This document shows positions 11,464-24,410 of a stretch of DNA of 64,000 nt, in pieces. The DNA comes from Ascaphus truei (taxonomy: Eukaryota; Chordata; Amphibia; Anura; Ascaphidae): positions 117,042,002 to 117,106,001 of the forward strand of contig CM071571.1 of assembly GCA_036426205.1 (NCBI GenBank), written 5' to 3'. A program made the translations under genes and the position numbers. The first letter of the stretch is position 1; every line of letters begins with the position of its first letter. The notes under the pieces are model-generated. The model was not told where the DNA came from. It saw only the letters and a program-made list of their open reading frames with translations, and did not search any database.

Positions 11464-14220
11464 CCATTGGCACAATAAATATTTATTAAACACCAGCAGA
11501 AAACCTCAACTTGCAAAGTATTGATTGCATTGTGCTCATGGCTCCAGTATTTAGCAGAAAGCAATTTGTGTGGTGAGGTCTGACGTGGGAAATGTGCCAT
11601 GTCCATACAACCTTAGACATTCTTCTCTGTGCCACACTGTTCTCTTAGCCTAGCTGCCATTCACCATTAAGTGCACCAGTTCACAGAATACAGCGCAGAA
11701 TATGAAAAACACATTTTTCCTGTCCACATACCCTCTTTATTTTGCAAGTTTTCACAAACAGTTTGTAGCAGCGATCTGACATTTAGACCACATACTGCAT
11801 AAACCACACATACACTTGCATAAACCACACGTACACTTACATAAACCTCTTTCAAGCAATGCTATATATACTGTAGTGTGTCTACATTTCATTTATCCTC
11901 GATTTGAAATCTTTTCTGCAATGGTAAATGTTACTATGCTCACAAACATATCTGATGCGCATTCATATTTATTTCTCTGTTGTGCATAACGTAATGGTGT
12001 TTCTTTACTGTGAATGTCCTGTTTACATACCACACTACTGTACAGAGTAAAATCTGTCAAAAGAAGGGTAAATAACCAGCAATCTATACACTTGCAAAAT
12101 GTATATAAAAAAAATATTGATAGAGTGAGTAATTTGATAGAAAATAGAATCTCTCACTGACTACTCAATTTTTTTTTCTAGCCTTTTGTAACATTACGCA
12201 TAATAGGGCAATGGTTTTTTGAAATTTAGACCTGTAAGCCCAACTATAATGTAAATGTATATAAGTAAAAGTGCAGTCACGGTTCCATAAATAGATGGAG
12301 AAACGATGTACCCACAGGACTCCTTAACTGCAAACCATGTTTATATCAAAAAGGCAGGAGCCACTTTTCAGTCCCCAAAAGGACCTTTATAAAGAAACAT
12401 CCATTCTGCCTAAAAAGGTGTACAGCCCCACCACGCCAAAGGAAACTGCGTTTTAAGGGACTGCTAAACATGTAGAATTATACTATATATAATTATAGGC
12501 TTATTCTGTATCTCGCCAAACATGAACGGCTTGGAACAGATTTGAAAGTGTCATTCGAGTATATTTCATATTGCACTAATTTCAAAATAAACCATTACTA
12601 TCTTCCTACATATTAAACCGACCTAATTCAGGTTAGATGGAGATATTGTGTATTACTTGAAGCATGATCTCAGCAGGCCCCAGGTGGACAGGTTTTCAAA
12701 ATAAACCCTGATGTACTAACCAGAGACAGCTGACTTTTTCCATTTAGTGTGACAGAGGGTGGCTAAAATAAGGCATAAGTCAATATACACAAATTATATG
12801 TTGGTAAATATGTTAAAGCCAAGTTAAACAAAGCCTTCCATTCAGAGTACATTTGTCAACAATCCATTTTTCATCTGTTTAATATGTGACTTGGATTAGG
12901 TCAGCAAACAAAAGTGCAAAGGCCGAAAACATTTGACCAAAATGCCATTCCGTTACAGTGCACAGACCCAAGCTTAAAAACAGCTACAGTAGCAATTAAG
13001 TATTGTTTCACTCTCTACCCTAAAGTAATATTGACTACATTTTTTCCCAAGGATTGAAGGCAGGGAGTAACAAATGATGAATGGCTAAGGCATACATAGA
13101 AGCAGCACTATTAGTTCTAAGTATTACTGAATAAATATGAACGCCAAGAATTGTCCATATAATGTACTTTTTTGTAGCTACAATTCAAACCCTCGTTATG
13201 GACGGGTTTCCTTCAAATGTGATGACTCACAGGAGACTTCTAAAGATAATTTTTTGTAACGTAAAAGTTGTTCGGCCTGTCAATTGAAGTTTGTCAACAG
13301 CCACTGAATTATTCTGCAGCTCTTGTTTGTGAAACACTTCTGATCTACAATAATTTAACAAATAAATATCCTGCAACAGTAACAGGTTAGTTTACTTTAG
13401 GTGCCTTCCTTCCCTTTAATATTGAGTGGATACAAAGCTTCTATATAAGCAGTCATGTTGATAATCATTTTTTTTGGGGGGGGGGGGTGGTAATTGAGAC
13501 AAAACCAGCAATAAGGCTTCCGTATTACAGAAATGGTTGATTGCAAAGAAAAAGCAAAACTTGCATGCAAAAGACCCTGCAATCTAAAGCATTAGTAAAA
13601 CAAAGTTATGGATCTTTGTTCACTGAGCCCTGAGTGTATGGTTTTATTTTACAGTAGCATCAAAATCAGCAACAATTAAAAATTGAACTTAGATAGCACC
13701 ACGTGCTCGTTCCTAGTGGTATCCCAGTAGTGTGTCGATAAAAGGTGAACAGAACCAAAATGTTAAAAAAACAATATGAGCAGGTCAAATTGGCAATTAC
13801 TGTAGTTTGTGTTCAGTGGGAGATTAAGAGGCTACATTCTATATGTGAAGCTCAAATCTGAGCGTGAAGCAGCTCAAACTATAGCAATAAATAAAAAATG
13901 TTATTTTAGGGTTATTGGTAAAATCTGTATTGGGGACCAACATTTCTAGTTGCTGTACTCTATTTAAACTTGTTAGAAGCAAAGTCTGTCTTTCCGATGC
14001 ACTTTGTACATATTATTGTATTACCTCCCATTCAGCATGTAGAGACTTCTATCAGATTTCCAGTACTTTCAGTGATGGTTTATTACATCTGTCATGAACA
14101 AACATGAAAGCAGCATGTTTGTAAAGTACATTTGTCCACAGCAGTTAAATTTTCATTAACCGTCAAATTCCCTTTGATCATATTATCTTGCATGAAAAAG
14201 AAAAGAAAATATGAAACTCC
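9991..14220. other. Unique non-coding DNA
   Basis: AT-rich sequence without recognisable coding exons or transposons. Simple repeats inside: a (TA)n run at about 11417-11461, an imperfect 22-23-bp tandem unit 'CATAAACCACACGTACACTT' at 11799-11848, and T8/G11 runs near 13469-13487. It could be intron or intergenic DNA; I cannot tell which. Confidence 0.5.
11417..11461. repeat. (TA)n microsatellite
   Basis: About 45 bases of uninterrupted TA dinucleotide. Confidence 0.95.
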
Positions 14221-14228
14221 CTCTAAGA

Positions 14229-16378
14229 CAGTGTTTCTCAACCTTTTGGTGCTCGCGGTATACTTGGAAAATAATTTTTGCTTTGCGGCACACAAATTAA
14301 GGTAGTTTGGTTTGTATGGAATTTTGGCCTATAGCCAGGAACTGGTTTTGGGGACTTCGTATTAGGACATATACGTTATCAGCAGACTCATTTAATCTGC
14401 AACACAGTGGTCTTCCTTTGTTTGCATTTAATGCTTGTGTCAAAAATCCCAACTCGCCTTAATAGGATGTAGAAAATTGCATCAAAACGGTCCAAGCTTA
14501 ATTTGTAATTGCAGAATATTCTTCTCCAACAGAAAAATCAATAACATATCCAGCGAGAACTCGGCGTGCTCGATTTAAGACTGCGATCGGTTGACATAGA
14601 AGCCAACTCTTCTTGGGATATTGTAAAAAGTAAGTCATATGAGACAAACTGGTACCAAACCCAGTCATCTCTCTCTGTAGTCAAGGGTGGATAGTAACGT
14701 TGGATATTCTTCTCCAAGGTTTTTAAATGCTACACTGAGGGTAGCAATGTTTTTGGGGGGTTTTTGTATCTGAGGAAACATTTCAAGATTACCCTTTCTA
14801 ACTCTATTTTCCAAGGTAATTTATTTATTTTATTTAAATGCCAGTAGCTTATCCATACAAGTGAGGATGTTTTCATTTCGCCTTTGCATACTGGTGTTCA
14901 CACTATTCAGATGCCCAAATATCTCTGCCAAGTATGCTAGTTTGGCACAAAGTTCATTGCCAAAATTCACAAAGACTCCGGTTTACACCCAATTAATTAA
15001 AAAAAAAAATTATATCTTTAAATTCATATGCACAAGCAAACACTTTTCCTCTTGATAACCACCGTACTTGTTTGTAAAATTAGACCTTCATACTGTGAAT
15101 CCACAGCTTTAGAAAGCTGTTTAAAAAGGGAGGGTGTCTTTAGGGGCCTTGATTTTAAAAAAAAATTAACCAATAGGACAATTTGGTCTAATACAGACTT
15201 TAATTTAATCCCGAATGTCTTTCCAACAAAGTTACCTATGGAGAAAGCAATGGGTAGATCTATTTAGATGATCTTGTTTTACAAGTGAGAAAGCCTTTGA
15301 CAAATACCAACATGGATGGAGTGCCATCGGTGCAAATACCCACATATGAGTTCCATGAAATATTCAAATTGTCAAAGTATCAAAGTATCGAATATATCTT
15401 GACCGTGTTTTTTTAGAAGCATAAACATTAACTTAGAATTTCATTTTCATGGATGTAGCAAACAAACGTCAACAGTTGTGCTTTATCGCTGTCAGTGGAC
15501 TCGTCAACTAGCAAAGCAAAATCTGACTTGAAGCTCATTACAAACATTTTCCTCTATGTTAGATGACATTTCTAGTCTTCAAATGGTATCATCTAAAAGC
15601 AGAATTTTGGTAATTTCTTGTTCCGCTTCATCACCGAAAATTGTCCTAAATCATACGGCATGTGGTCAAAACGACCAAGCTATAGAATGTGGCATCATTT
15701 GCTGTGCTATGATTTCTGCCATCCGATAAAGTTCAAACTGCTCATCAGACACTTACACTATTTTTCGAAATAGCTCGCTTTTTTCAACCAATCTTGAAAT
15801 TGTTCAAATCTTGTCCCTCGAGATGTGCATGTTTAGTGGCAAAATCAATTTGCTCGGAACCACGGTTTCATTTGAAAGTTTATCACAGCACAGAACACAA
15901 AATAAGAGAGAACAATCTCCAAACCAAGTAAATCCCCTACTCCAATAACTGTCCATATACTGGCAACAAACTTTAGAACATTTTTACTTGGCTTGGTCTC
16001 GCTCAAACTGGGTTGTGTTATCACATTTTTCATTGTCACTTTCTTTTGTACTAAATCTATACATTTTTAGGGCAGCTAATTGAAGTAATGTTTAAGAACG
16101 GTAAATTAATGCAACTACAAATATCAATCAGCTCAGCACACTTTCATACGACAAACACACATGCTCCACAACGATACGTCTATACTTAATCAGGGTATAT
16201 CACAAACTGAAGCGATGTGGGTGGTGCATGTGTGGGATTCGCCAGCTCCCACTCTCATCGCTCCAGCCACGCGTATGTGCAATTTACATTTGGTCATGAA
16301 TAAGCATACTTGAGAAGTCATAAAATGGAGAGAAAAAAAAATTAATTACATTTGCGGCACACTGGTTGAAAAACACTG
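14229..16378 (-). pseudogene. hAT transposon with dead transposase (ZBED-like)
   Basis: Ends are CAGTGTTTCTCAACC and GGTTGAAAAACACTG, perfect but for one base. The flanking octamers CTCTAAGA (14221-14228) and CTCTAGGG (16379-16386) match at 6 of 8 positions, as expected of an aged 8-bp hAT duplication. On the minus strand broken frames give 'SDFALLVDESTDSDKAQLL' and 'WNSYVGICTDGTPSMLVF'. These are the D-E-S-T-D and C-T-D-G-(A/T)-P blocks of the hAT RNaseH-like core in ZBED/SCAND3-type transposases. No long frame survives. Confidence 0.85.
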
Positions 16379-16386
16379 CTCTAGGG

Positions 16387-16660
16387 CAGGGGTGCGCAAA
16401 CTTCTGTTGTGCACCCCCTGCATCCACTCCCCCAGGGCTCGCGCCTCCTTACCTTTCTGTCGTCAGTGGGGTCATGTGATGTATTGTCACACGACGCGTT
16501 GCCATGGCGACGGGCGCAATTAACCCCGCTGCGTCATTTGACGACACGTTGTCATGTGAACGGGTCACCTGAACCTCGGTAAGTTCAGTTGCAGAGGCCT
16601 CACGCGATCCCCTGGCATTTAATTTAAGTTTGCCATCGCCACCCCCACCCCCCACAAGTG
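16387..16660. mobile_element. hAT-type MITE, second copy, right end lost
   Basis: Starts CAGGGGTGCGCAAACTTC directly after the target octamer of the preceding hAT. Inside it repeats, in opposite orientation, blocks of the 9663-9982 element: GTTGCCATGG, ACCTCGGTAAG, TTGCAGAGGCCTC and GGCATTTAATTTAA. The expected right terminal repeat is not visible. The match fades at about 16.65 kb. Confidence 0.65.
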
Positions 16661-16706
16661 GCTCAATCAGTGGCTCTGTCTTTGATTGAGCCACTGATTG
16701 GGCCAT
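16659..16706. repeat. Perfect-looking 18-bp hairpin
   Basis: TGGCTCAATCAGTGGCTC, a 10-12 base loop, then GAGCCACTGATTGGGCCA. The arms pair at 17 of 18 positions. Function unknown. It sits at the decayed right end of a MITE. Confidence 0.7.
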
Positions 16707-17535
16707 CCATGCTAAAGCTGGGATATCTTTAAAACCTGGCCTGTTCGTAGGGAGGGGGGGGGGGGGTTCTTGAGGAAATATTTATATAACTTAATGAGCC
16801 CTTATTTAGTAGATCAAACAAGCTCTATTTTAGCTTTACAGATGCACACAAGAAAAGCAGGCTTTGCAGCAAACATTTACGTACTCCGTGTCGATTAACA
16901 AGTAGCAATAAGTTAAAGGAGCCAACAAAATGTGTTTACTTGTTCTGCCATCACTAATGAAACACAGTAATGCAAGACTTTACCTGTAGTATTTTTCAAA
17001 TAAAACCAGATCTAATGCACTTCTGAAATTTTTTTAAGATCTGGGTTTATGGTGGCAGTAATTAGGTCTTTGTAATCATCCCAACCAAAGCCTGATCTAC
17101 AATTTAGAACTCATTTTCATAGTCTGCTTCAACAATGTGGAGATCCAATGATAAAACACGAAACTTTAAACATTATGTAACGCCCCTCTGAGATGCTCCA
17201 GACTGCCAGAAAAAAGGTTTCATTTGGCAATGAGAAAAAAATAGTTATCTAGTACACATTTCCTATTAACCTGTATATGCACGCTTATCTTTAGCACTTT
17301 GTGTAGGGAAACACGTTATTCACAACTTGTCCATGGACAGGTGACATTTTGCTCAGCGGCTTCGAGGGATGGGAAGAGGAAATTGGCCCGCAATATTCTC
17401 TGTTACAGGGGAAAGGATGATATCTTGATTGTAATTGAGACCAGCTCTTAAAATCACTTTGCTGCCTCTTAAAAGGGTTAAGGACTAGAAAGTGAACAAG
17501 AGCATTTTAAAGAGACACCCCCTACTGTAGGAGAA

Positions 17536-17591
<56 letters not shown>

Positions 17592-18429
17592 TTACAAAAA
17601 GAGACTAAAGTAGAGGGAAGTCAAGTACAACAACTGTAGCAAAGTCAGACAATAGGAAAGGAATCCCCTGCCCCAGAGTTTATAGTGCCAAACAGTAGGA
17701 TTAGGACAGAATTTAAAAATTAAATTTTAAATAAATATGCTACAAATTCTCACCCAATCTGAAACAAAGGGATTAAAAATGTGCATGAATATATCTGCAG
17801 AAATGAATCACAATTTTTTCCCCCACAGGGTACCCGACTAATAAAAGTACCAATAAAATAAAGCAAAGTGAAATCTTGTCAAAGTAAAATAACTGTAAAA
17901 AAAGCAATGGCAAGACTTAATGAGCGCAGGAGCCTTTTTGCTAAACAAACAGCCAATGGACTGAATATGCACATGAACATTCATGCATGTAAATGAATCT
18001 TAAGAATCTAGAACAGGAGTGTCATTTAGTGCAAAACACACGATTTGTAAACAGCGCCAGCATATGCATAGAACTCCTGTGTATACGTGTTAATAACGGT
18101 GTGCTATGAAAGACATTGAAAGCAAACTTACAATTTTTGCCAACAAACAAGCACTCACACCTGGGAATGTTTTTATTTGTATTCTTTTACATAATTGGCA
18201 CAGAGGAGCCTTCAGTGCATTAGTGCACTATTTTCAGCACCGACAACACGCCCAGTTCCTGAGGTAGTATTAGAATGGTCGCCAAATCTTGCAGAATACT
18301 TGTGTCAATAGGAAGCTGCAATGTCATCAGATGCAGCTTCTTAATAGGCGATGATGGTGGCCATTGTATTTCCTCCATAAGGAGAACCAATGTCTCCTGC
18401 CGCTCCCCCATTTGCTTTTTCTGTCTTCC
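16707..18429. other. Unique non-coding DNA
   Basis: No coding exons recognised. It contains a G12 run near 16754-16766 and an (AC)n microsatellite at 17541-17589. Confidence 0.45.
17541..17589. repeat. (AC)n microsatellite
   Basis: About 24 uninterrupted AC units after a short TATA stretch. Confidence 0.95.
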
Positions 18430-18620
18430 TAACCCTTTGACTATGGAGGGGTCGCAGTACACTCTGGTGCTCGCGATCACATGACCACTTCTCCACAAGA
18501 GTGCACCACCTTCACTAGACAAAATGAACAGGGGCTTTGACGTAGCTCCTACACCATGAGGACCCTGGAGTGTCAGACACCATGACGTGTTAGCTACATC
18601 AAGGGCACACCAAGGGTTAA
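18430..18620. mobile_element. Possible TTAA-type (piggyBac-like) miniature element
   Basis: Left boundary reads CTAACCCTTTGACT and right boundary reads CACCAAGGGTTAAA. These are short inverted termini with CCCTTTG/CAAGGG next to TTAA (left copy mutated to CTAA). This fits piggyBac-class ends and target preference. There is no transposase, and the terminal repeats are short, so confidence is limited. Confidence 0.4.
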
Positions 18621-18672
18621 AAAGTACCTTAGTAATCATTTCATCTAAATGGAACATTTGTATGAGCTAGAA

Positions 18673-18878
18673 CAGTGGTTTCCAACCTTTTTTTGGTTAA
18701 GGAACCCCAAGTGAATTTGTGAGAAACCTCCAACCATCTCTAATAGCAACACAGTGATCAGATGCATTGTAAATTCTTCTGAATTTCATACAATTTTCTA
18801 ATTACCAGAAAATTGCAGGGAACCCTTTAGGGATGTCCGGGGAACTCAAGGGTTCCTCCCCTGGTTGAAAAAACACTG
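18673..18878. mobile_element. hAT-type MITE, 206 bp, perfect 8-bp duplication
   Basis: Flanked by AGCTAGAA at 18665-18672 and 18879-18886. Termini CAGTGGTTTCCAACC and GGTTGAAAAAACACTG form the inverted repeats. Interior 'GGAACCCTTTAGGGATG' type sequence recurs, in opposite orientation, at about 59109-59361. Confidence 0.9.
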
Positions 18879-18886
18879 AGCTAGAA

Positions 18887-19469
18887 GATGCAAGATTTCT
18901 ATAGAAAGCATTAAAGGATGGAAAAAAAAAAATCTACATAGTTTTTTCTTCTTTAAATCAAGCCTGAAGACCTTCATTAAGTCTCGTCACCCACAGCTTG
19001 ATGGCAAGCTCAAACAAAATGATGTATTATTGGGTTTTAAGAGGAACTCCAAATGTAAGATTCGGTCAAATGAACTGCTCTTCCACTCAATTCATCCATC
19101 TGCTCTACTAGTATGTGCAATGATGACTCAAATGGTGTTTGCTGCTGGCAGAAGTATGCATTTGCTACCATCTGTCTAGATGCTGTTCATTTCCAATGTT
19201 AATGCTTTTTCCTTTGCGACACTACAAGGTGGCAGAATGCCCCCTTTATCATTAACTCTTTAACACAGCAAACCCCTCCAGGAGTTAAGCTCGTGTTTGT
19301 ATATTGCTGCCTTAAGCATGTCCTGCTCTTTCCTTCTCACTGTGTTTTAGTGTTACACGCTAGAAATAAAGAAAATCATGCTATTTGAGGTTACAATAGT
19401 GGCCTTGTGACAGCACTGGGTTCATTTTAACTTCCTGGACAAAAAAATGTTTTAAATATCTTCAGAACT
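18887..19469. other. Unique non-coding DNA
   Basis: Nothing recognised. Confidence 0.4.
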
Positions 19470-19967
19470 TTAAAGCTGCAGTTCAAGCTGTCGTTAAATA
19501 AATAAATATATATAATTATTATTATTTTTCTTTCTTCAAAATGTGCATCCATATAATCTACACACTGACAAGTGATTAGCTAAACTGCTGATCGATCCGT
19601 TCTCCTGTAATCGATCGCTGAAATTTGGCTTGGGGTTCACTAAATGCATCTTGGGTAATCTTCTGCTGCACTGCGCCAAACTTCCGGGAGGCAGATCATG
19701 TGACCAGGCAGGCACTAGATTCAATTGGTTCACTGATAGAGAGAGCAGGGCTCAAAAAGGTGATGCCGTTTCAGAATGGGATGTGACTTTGTACATGGTT
19801 GCTATAGGAACAAAAATGCCTGTTACGTTAGAAAATGTTAAAAATGTCTTTAAAATTGTTTTTTTTTTTTAAATGCTACAAGTATTTTCTCATATTACAG
19901 AACTGATTTATTAAAAAATTAAAACAATAAAAACACGTGTAGGATGTTGCTTGAACTGCAGCTTTAA
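19470..19967. mobile_element. TTAA-flanked non-autonomous DNA transposon, about 498 bp
   Basis: A perfect 21-bp inverted repeat bounds it: CTTTAAAGCTGCAG plus TTCAAGC on the left (19468-19488) and its complement on the right (19949-19969). TTAA is at both ends, fitting a Kolobok- or piggyBac-type element. The inside is non-coding and holds an AAT-rich run and a T13 run. Perfect termini suggest recent activity. Confidence 0.8.
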
Positions 19968-20300
19968 AGTAGACTGGTTGTTTAATGCTTGTTTTACAGG
20001 TACATTAATCCACCACTTTGGAAGTGACTAGACCAACCAATGGAAATGGATATAACTTGGCAGTTTTGGCAAAAGCCCCAAATTGAAACTTTTTTTCCCC
20101 TTCAGATTAAAGAAAAGTAATATGAATATGAGCAGGAGCTTTTGTTGCAGATAAGAAACGCTGTGCGTCTAGATCTATTATCTAGTTTGTGCATAAGGAT
20201 TAAAAAGGCCTCACTCAGTTTGATTCTGCATTATGCTTCAATATTGCAGTAGATCACATATGTAAATTTTAATGGTATAGGAATTTGGTAGTGGCCGTTT
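19968..20300. other. Unique non-coding DNA
   Basis: Nothing recognised. Confidence 0.4.
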
Positions 20301-20399
20301 TCCACGACCAAATCGTCACCGGCGATTAACCGCTACTCACCTTGCTGCCGGGACCCCTCGCCCCCAACATAAATCTCTAACCTTACCATAAAAATAAAA

Positions 20400-22560
20400 A
20401 AAAACTTCATCTTACCCCCAATACTAACGCAACCCTATACCCTTGTAGCCAGGTCACCCTTTGCCCCCTGCGACCCCCTCGGGAGCCTCCGTGGGCCCAA
20501 GCGATGCCGGGTACTGCCGGAGGCCAGCGGCAGACCCAACGGCCATCCCAAGGGTGGGGGCCGTTGCAGGGAGCGGTGCGCTGTCTCCGCGAGCAGGCCG
20601 GTTGCCGGGGACGCGATCGGGCCGTTGCTAAGGCCGCGGTCGCGTCTCTAAGGTCCCGGCGGCCGGCGAGGAGAGCGCCGCCATTACGCAGCCACTCGCG
20701 CATGCGCAGTGATCGCGCGAGTGTAGGAGTAAGCCGACAGAGTCGCGCATGCGCAGTACAGCCGTCAGAGGCAGGGAAAGTCGCGCGAGGGCCAGAACAG
20801 AGTAGGGAAAGGTTGAGGAAGCCCCAGATAGCTCGCGCCTGCGCAGGAAAGACGCGCACGCGGCCCCAATGCCAGGATAGGCTCTATGGGACTACAACTC
20901 CCATGGAGCATAGCGAGGGAGGCACCAGGTGCCTCATAGGAGCCAATAGGGCTGCAGGATTGTGCTGGAGGAAAGGATACTTTTCGCGGGCTTGCACCAC
21001 GCTAGTCAGTCAGTGAAGGGACCCTGTGAAGGAAGGAGGTAGGGTACAGGAGAGAGGGACTCCCCTGTATTAGGCCAGCACCCCCTTGGTCCAGGATAGC
21101 TCAGCTCCCCAGTAAGGTGAGTGTTGCCAGGGGCAGCCCTCAGATAGGGACCCTGCCACTTACATTAGTGGGAGCTGAGAGAAGGAAGTCTGCAGTTAGA
21201 GAGTTGGAGTCAGGGAGCGGTTAGGGAAGTAGGGTGTAGGGAGCGAGTGCAGCTTCTGCCCCATATAGGTACCTACACTCCAGGGAGACCCCAACTCCCC
21301 ACTAGTTGGGTGGGTAACTGTTCAGAAGGTGATAGAGAGTTGGAGCTAGGGAGCTGTGAGGGAAGAAGGGTGCGGGGAGTGAGAGCAGCTCCTGCACCCC
21401 ATAGGTACCCACACCCCAGGTAGGCCCCAACCCCCCACTAGTGTAGTGGGTTAAGTACTGAGGGAGGCCCAAGATAGGGACACTGCCCTTAGTGTTGTTA
21501 GAGTGCTGCCTTGTCAGGGTCACAGCGAGCAGTGCTGTGAGGTCTGATAGGCAGGCACCTTGTTGCGCAGCACGTTGGCTGCAGCCTCCAGTGAGTTACA
21601 GCTTGCTGCGGTAGGCGCTGGGACTAGTCAGGAAGTAGTGGGTCTGGAGAAGGGCTATAGCTGTTCTAGTCACCTTGAGGTAGCGCTAGGGGTAGGATGC
21701 CTGAAGGGATAGCCTGTTAACGAGGTCAGGAATTCTGGAGAGGATCTGCACTAGGCTAGCCAACAGTAGGTAGACGCCCAAGTACTGCATGGAAGAGTAC
21801 TCTAGTCCATTCCAGATCACTTACCGAAGGGACTTGGGTAGTTGGGGGAGGGGGACAGGTCATTACCCCTGCAGGCCCTAGGAGTTCCCCAAGCCACTAC
21901 AGGTTGCTGTACTACAGGGACAGGCCCTAGGTTAGGGTTCCTGTCACGTTAGTACCACTTATATAGATAGGGACACAGCGGCTGCTGCTGTTTCTGTGGA
22001 AGCGGTTGGACCCACGTTGGGGTCCACAGAGACGATTCCAGAGTGGGACCGCCCTAGCGGTCCGCACGTGCAAGGAGTTCGGTTGGAGGATCAGACGGAC
22101 TCATCACACATCTGACCCTTTGAGAAGTTTGTTGCTGACCCGAGCACCGGAGTGCTCGGCAGGTATTATATCATCACATGTGCACCAACAGGCCTAGAGG
22201 TTCTTAGTGACTGCGCAGTCACCCATTGACTATCTCTGTAGGAGTACGGGACATTGGGTGGGGTTCTTGGGACACTGGGTGGGATCACCTAGTGTTTGGG
22301 AATCGTCCTGCGAGACGTCACTGTTAGTGTCTCACCGTGAGAGAGACACAGGTTATCATTATTATTCGTTAGTAAAGTCCTTAGTTATATAATCACTGTG
22401 TGTGTGGTTTCTGATTGGGTTCCTATGTAGGGTCATTCTACACTTCCATAGAATCCTACACAGGTGGAGGCGCTGAAAGAAGATTCGTTCCAGAGGATTC
22501 ACCCCAGGCTCTCACTAGCGGAGGCTCAGACTTCCTGTGAGCCTGCAGGTATACGCACCA
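20400..22560 (+). mobile_element. GC-rich LTR-like retroelement remnant
   Basis: A CpG-rich block (20.4-20.9 kb) with two GCGCATGCGC palindromes and ACTACAACTCCCA at 20891 is followed by GC-rich leader DNA. It ends with TGGAGGCGCTG at 22465-22475 and 'CCCAGGCTCTCACTAG...GGAGGCTCAGA'. The element at 35.05-36.09 kb shares the same order: GCGCATGCGC, ACTACAACTCCCA, TGGAGGCGCTG, CCAGGCTCCCAGGTAG, GGAGGCTCAGA. I infer an LTR plus the start of a leader, with TGGAGGCGCTG a possible primer-binding site. I recognise no gag or pol. Exact ends are not determined. Confidence 0.45.
21199..21470 (+). repeat. Two-unit tandem duplication, period about 136 bp
   Basis: 'AGAGAGTTGGAGTCAGGGAGC' type sequence at 21197 recurs as 'AGAGAGTTGGAGCTAGGGAGC' type sequence near 21333. 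Both are followed by 'GGGAAG.AGGGTG.(A/C)GGGAG' and 'ATAGGTACC(T/C)ACAC(T/C)CCAGG'. Lies inside the LTR-like element. Confidence 0.75.
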
Positions 22561-23447
22561 CACCGGTAACACCGCATGTTCTACTCACCCACACTATATA
22601 TATGCGATTGGGTGGGGTGGAATACCCGTTACACCCTAAAAACCTTTGCCCCTCACCCCAAGACCCCTTACAACTTCAGCGAAGCGGCTAGCAGCATCCA
22701 GAGGCAGAGCTGCTGTGGGTCCCTGTGCCGCCAAAAGCTGGCATATGTGGTTGCAGTGAGACAGCCATTTAAAGGTTGAGGGAAACCTGTGCTCAAGAGT
22801 TTAACATTTCTATGATTATGTTTTTTTTTGTGCAACCTTGAAATTTTTTATTACGTTCTGGGTGTGTATATGTAGAATTTTCACGTATAAAGCCAATAAT
22901 GGGGCACATTAGGTTCTTTAGAATATGTTGTATATTACACTGTTCTGCGTTTGGCCTGTGATACCCTTCACTTTTAACAGTGATATAATATTCTTATGCC
23001 ATTTCACTTTTGGCTAAAAGGTACAATACTATAGATGGCTGAAAATAGGATAAATAAACATATTCATTTACAACCCACCACCCCTCCCCTCTCTCCTCAC
23101 TGCAGGTGTGTCTGCAATAGTGAAACTAGAGTTGGAACTACTGGTGAAGCAAGCTCTGAAAAAAAACTACTTGGAGGCTTGATAACACTTGCTGGCAACC
23201 CAATTTCTTATGAAAACAAGTAGATTTGCAGAGAGACCCTTATTAATGCAAGATACTTTAATAGGAAGCATAAAAACAAGATGGCACACTAATGGATGAT
23301 TTTACACACTCATAATGTGCATTAGTGGGTGGAAAGTCTATTGATAAACCATTGTGGTTAGTCACAAGCAAAACATGAAATGTTGCTTTGTGTACCCATG
23401 GTAATGTGTGTGTCATACATGGCCAAGATGAGCACAATGCAAACATA
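22561..23447. other. Unique non-coding DNA
   Basis: Nothing recognised beyond the likely remainder of the LTR-like leader up to about 22.7 kb. Confidence 0.4.
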
Positions 23448-24410
23448 CAGTGGCGACAAAAAGTCTGTGAACCCCAATAAAAATTAAGGAAATTCTATAG
23501 TTTCTCCACGATACGTTTCCTGAATTAGGTCTTTTCTCAAATATACAATAGGGTTTATATCAATTCCATGTCTTTTGAAACAAAATTATGTATGAATTAG
23601 ACAAACAATGAGTAATTAAGAGTTAGGGTATATGCAAATGTGAAACCCTGGTTTTATCAGCTAAATTTAAGGGAATCATTAGAATCAGGTGTTTAAATAA
23701 TTTTGATAGATCAGGTGGGAACTTGGGAGGCCCCACCATATATAAAGATCAGAGACTAAGTTTAGTCTTCACCATACATACAGGTGTGTGGAAACACATG
23801 CCACGATCAAAGAAATCTGAGGACCTAAGAAAAGCAGTTATTGATGCTCATCAGTCTAGAAAGGGTTAAAAAAAATATTGCCTTGGATTTGGGGCTCCAC
23901 CAATCCACTGTCAAACAGTCTGCAAATGGAGAAAAAAATTCAAGACCACAGTCACTCTACCCAATAGCCACTGCCCTAACAAAATCTCTCCAATAACAAA
24001 CCATTTAATCATTCGGGAAGTCAAAGAACCCCAGAATAAAATCCACGGATCTGCAGACCACTCTCACCTTGGCTAATGCGAGAGTTCATGACAACTATCT
24101 TAAAAAGACTGAACAAGAACTGCGTTCATGGAAGGATAGTCAGGAGAAAACCACTGCTCAAGAACATTGGCAAACTTCAGACAGGTAGCAAAGAGCACAT
24201 AGATGATCCACAAGACTTCTGGAACCCTGTTCAATGGACAAAAAAATCAAAGGTAGAACTTTTGGGCCTCAATGAGAAACATTATGTTTGTCGAAAAACA
24301 AAACACTGCGCTCGAACATTAGAATCTCATCCCAACAGTCAAGCATGGTGGTGGGTGTGATGGTTTGGGACGGCTTTGCTGCGTGAGGATCTGGATGGCT
24401 CGTCGTTATT

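Noticed and set aside
18220..18657. Minus-strand open frame of 145 codons
   Set aside because: It crosses both borders of a probable miniature element and shows no family resemblance. A chance frame.
20407..21016. Open frames of 150 (minus) and 170 (plus) codons in the GC-rich block
   Set aside because: Overlapping frames on both strands in CpG-rich DNA. Arg/Ala-rich composition reflects base composition. The region is repeat-derived.
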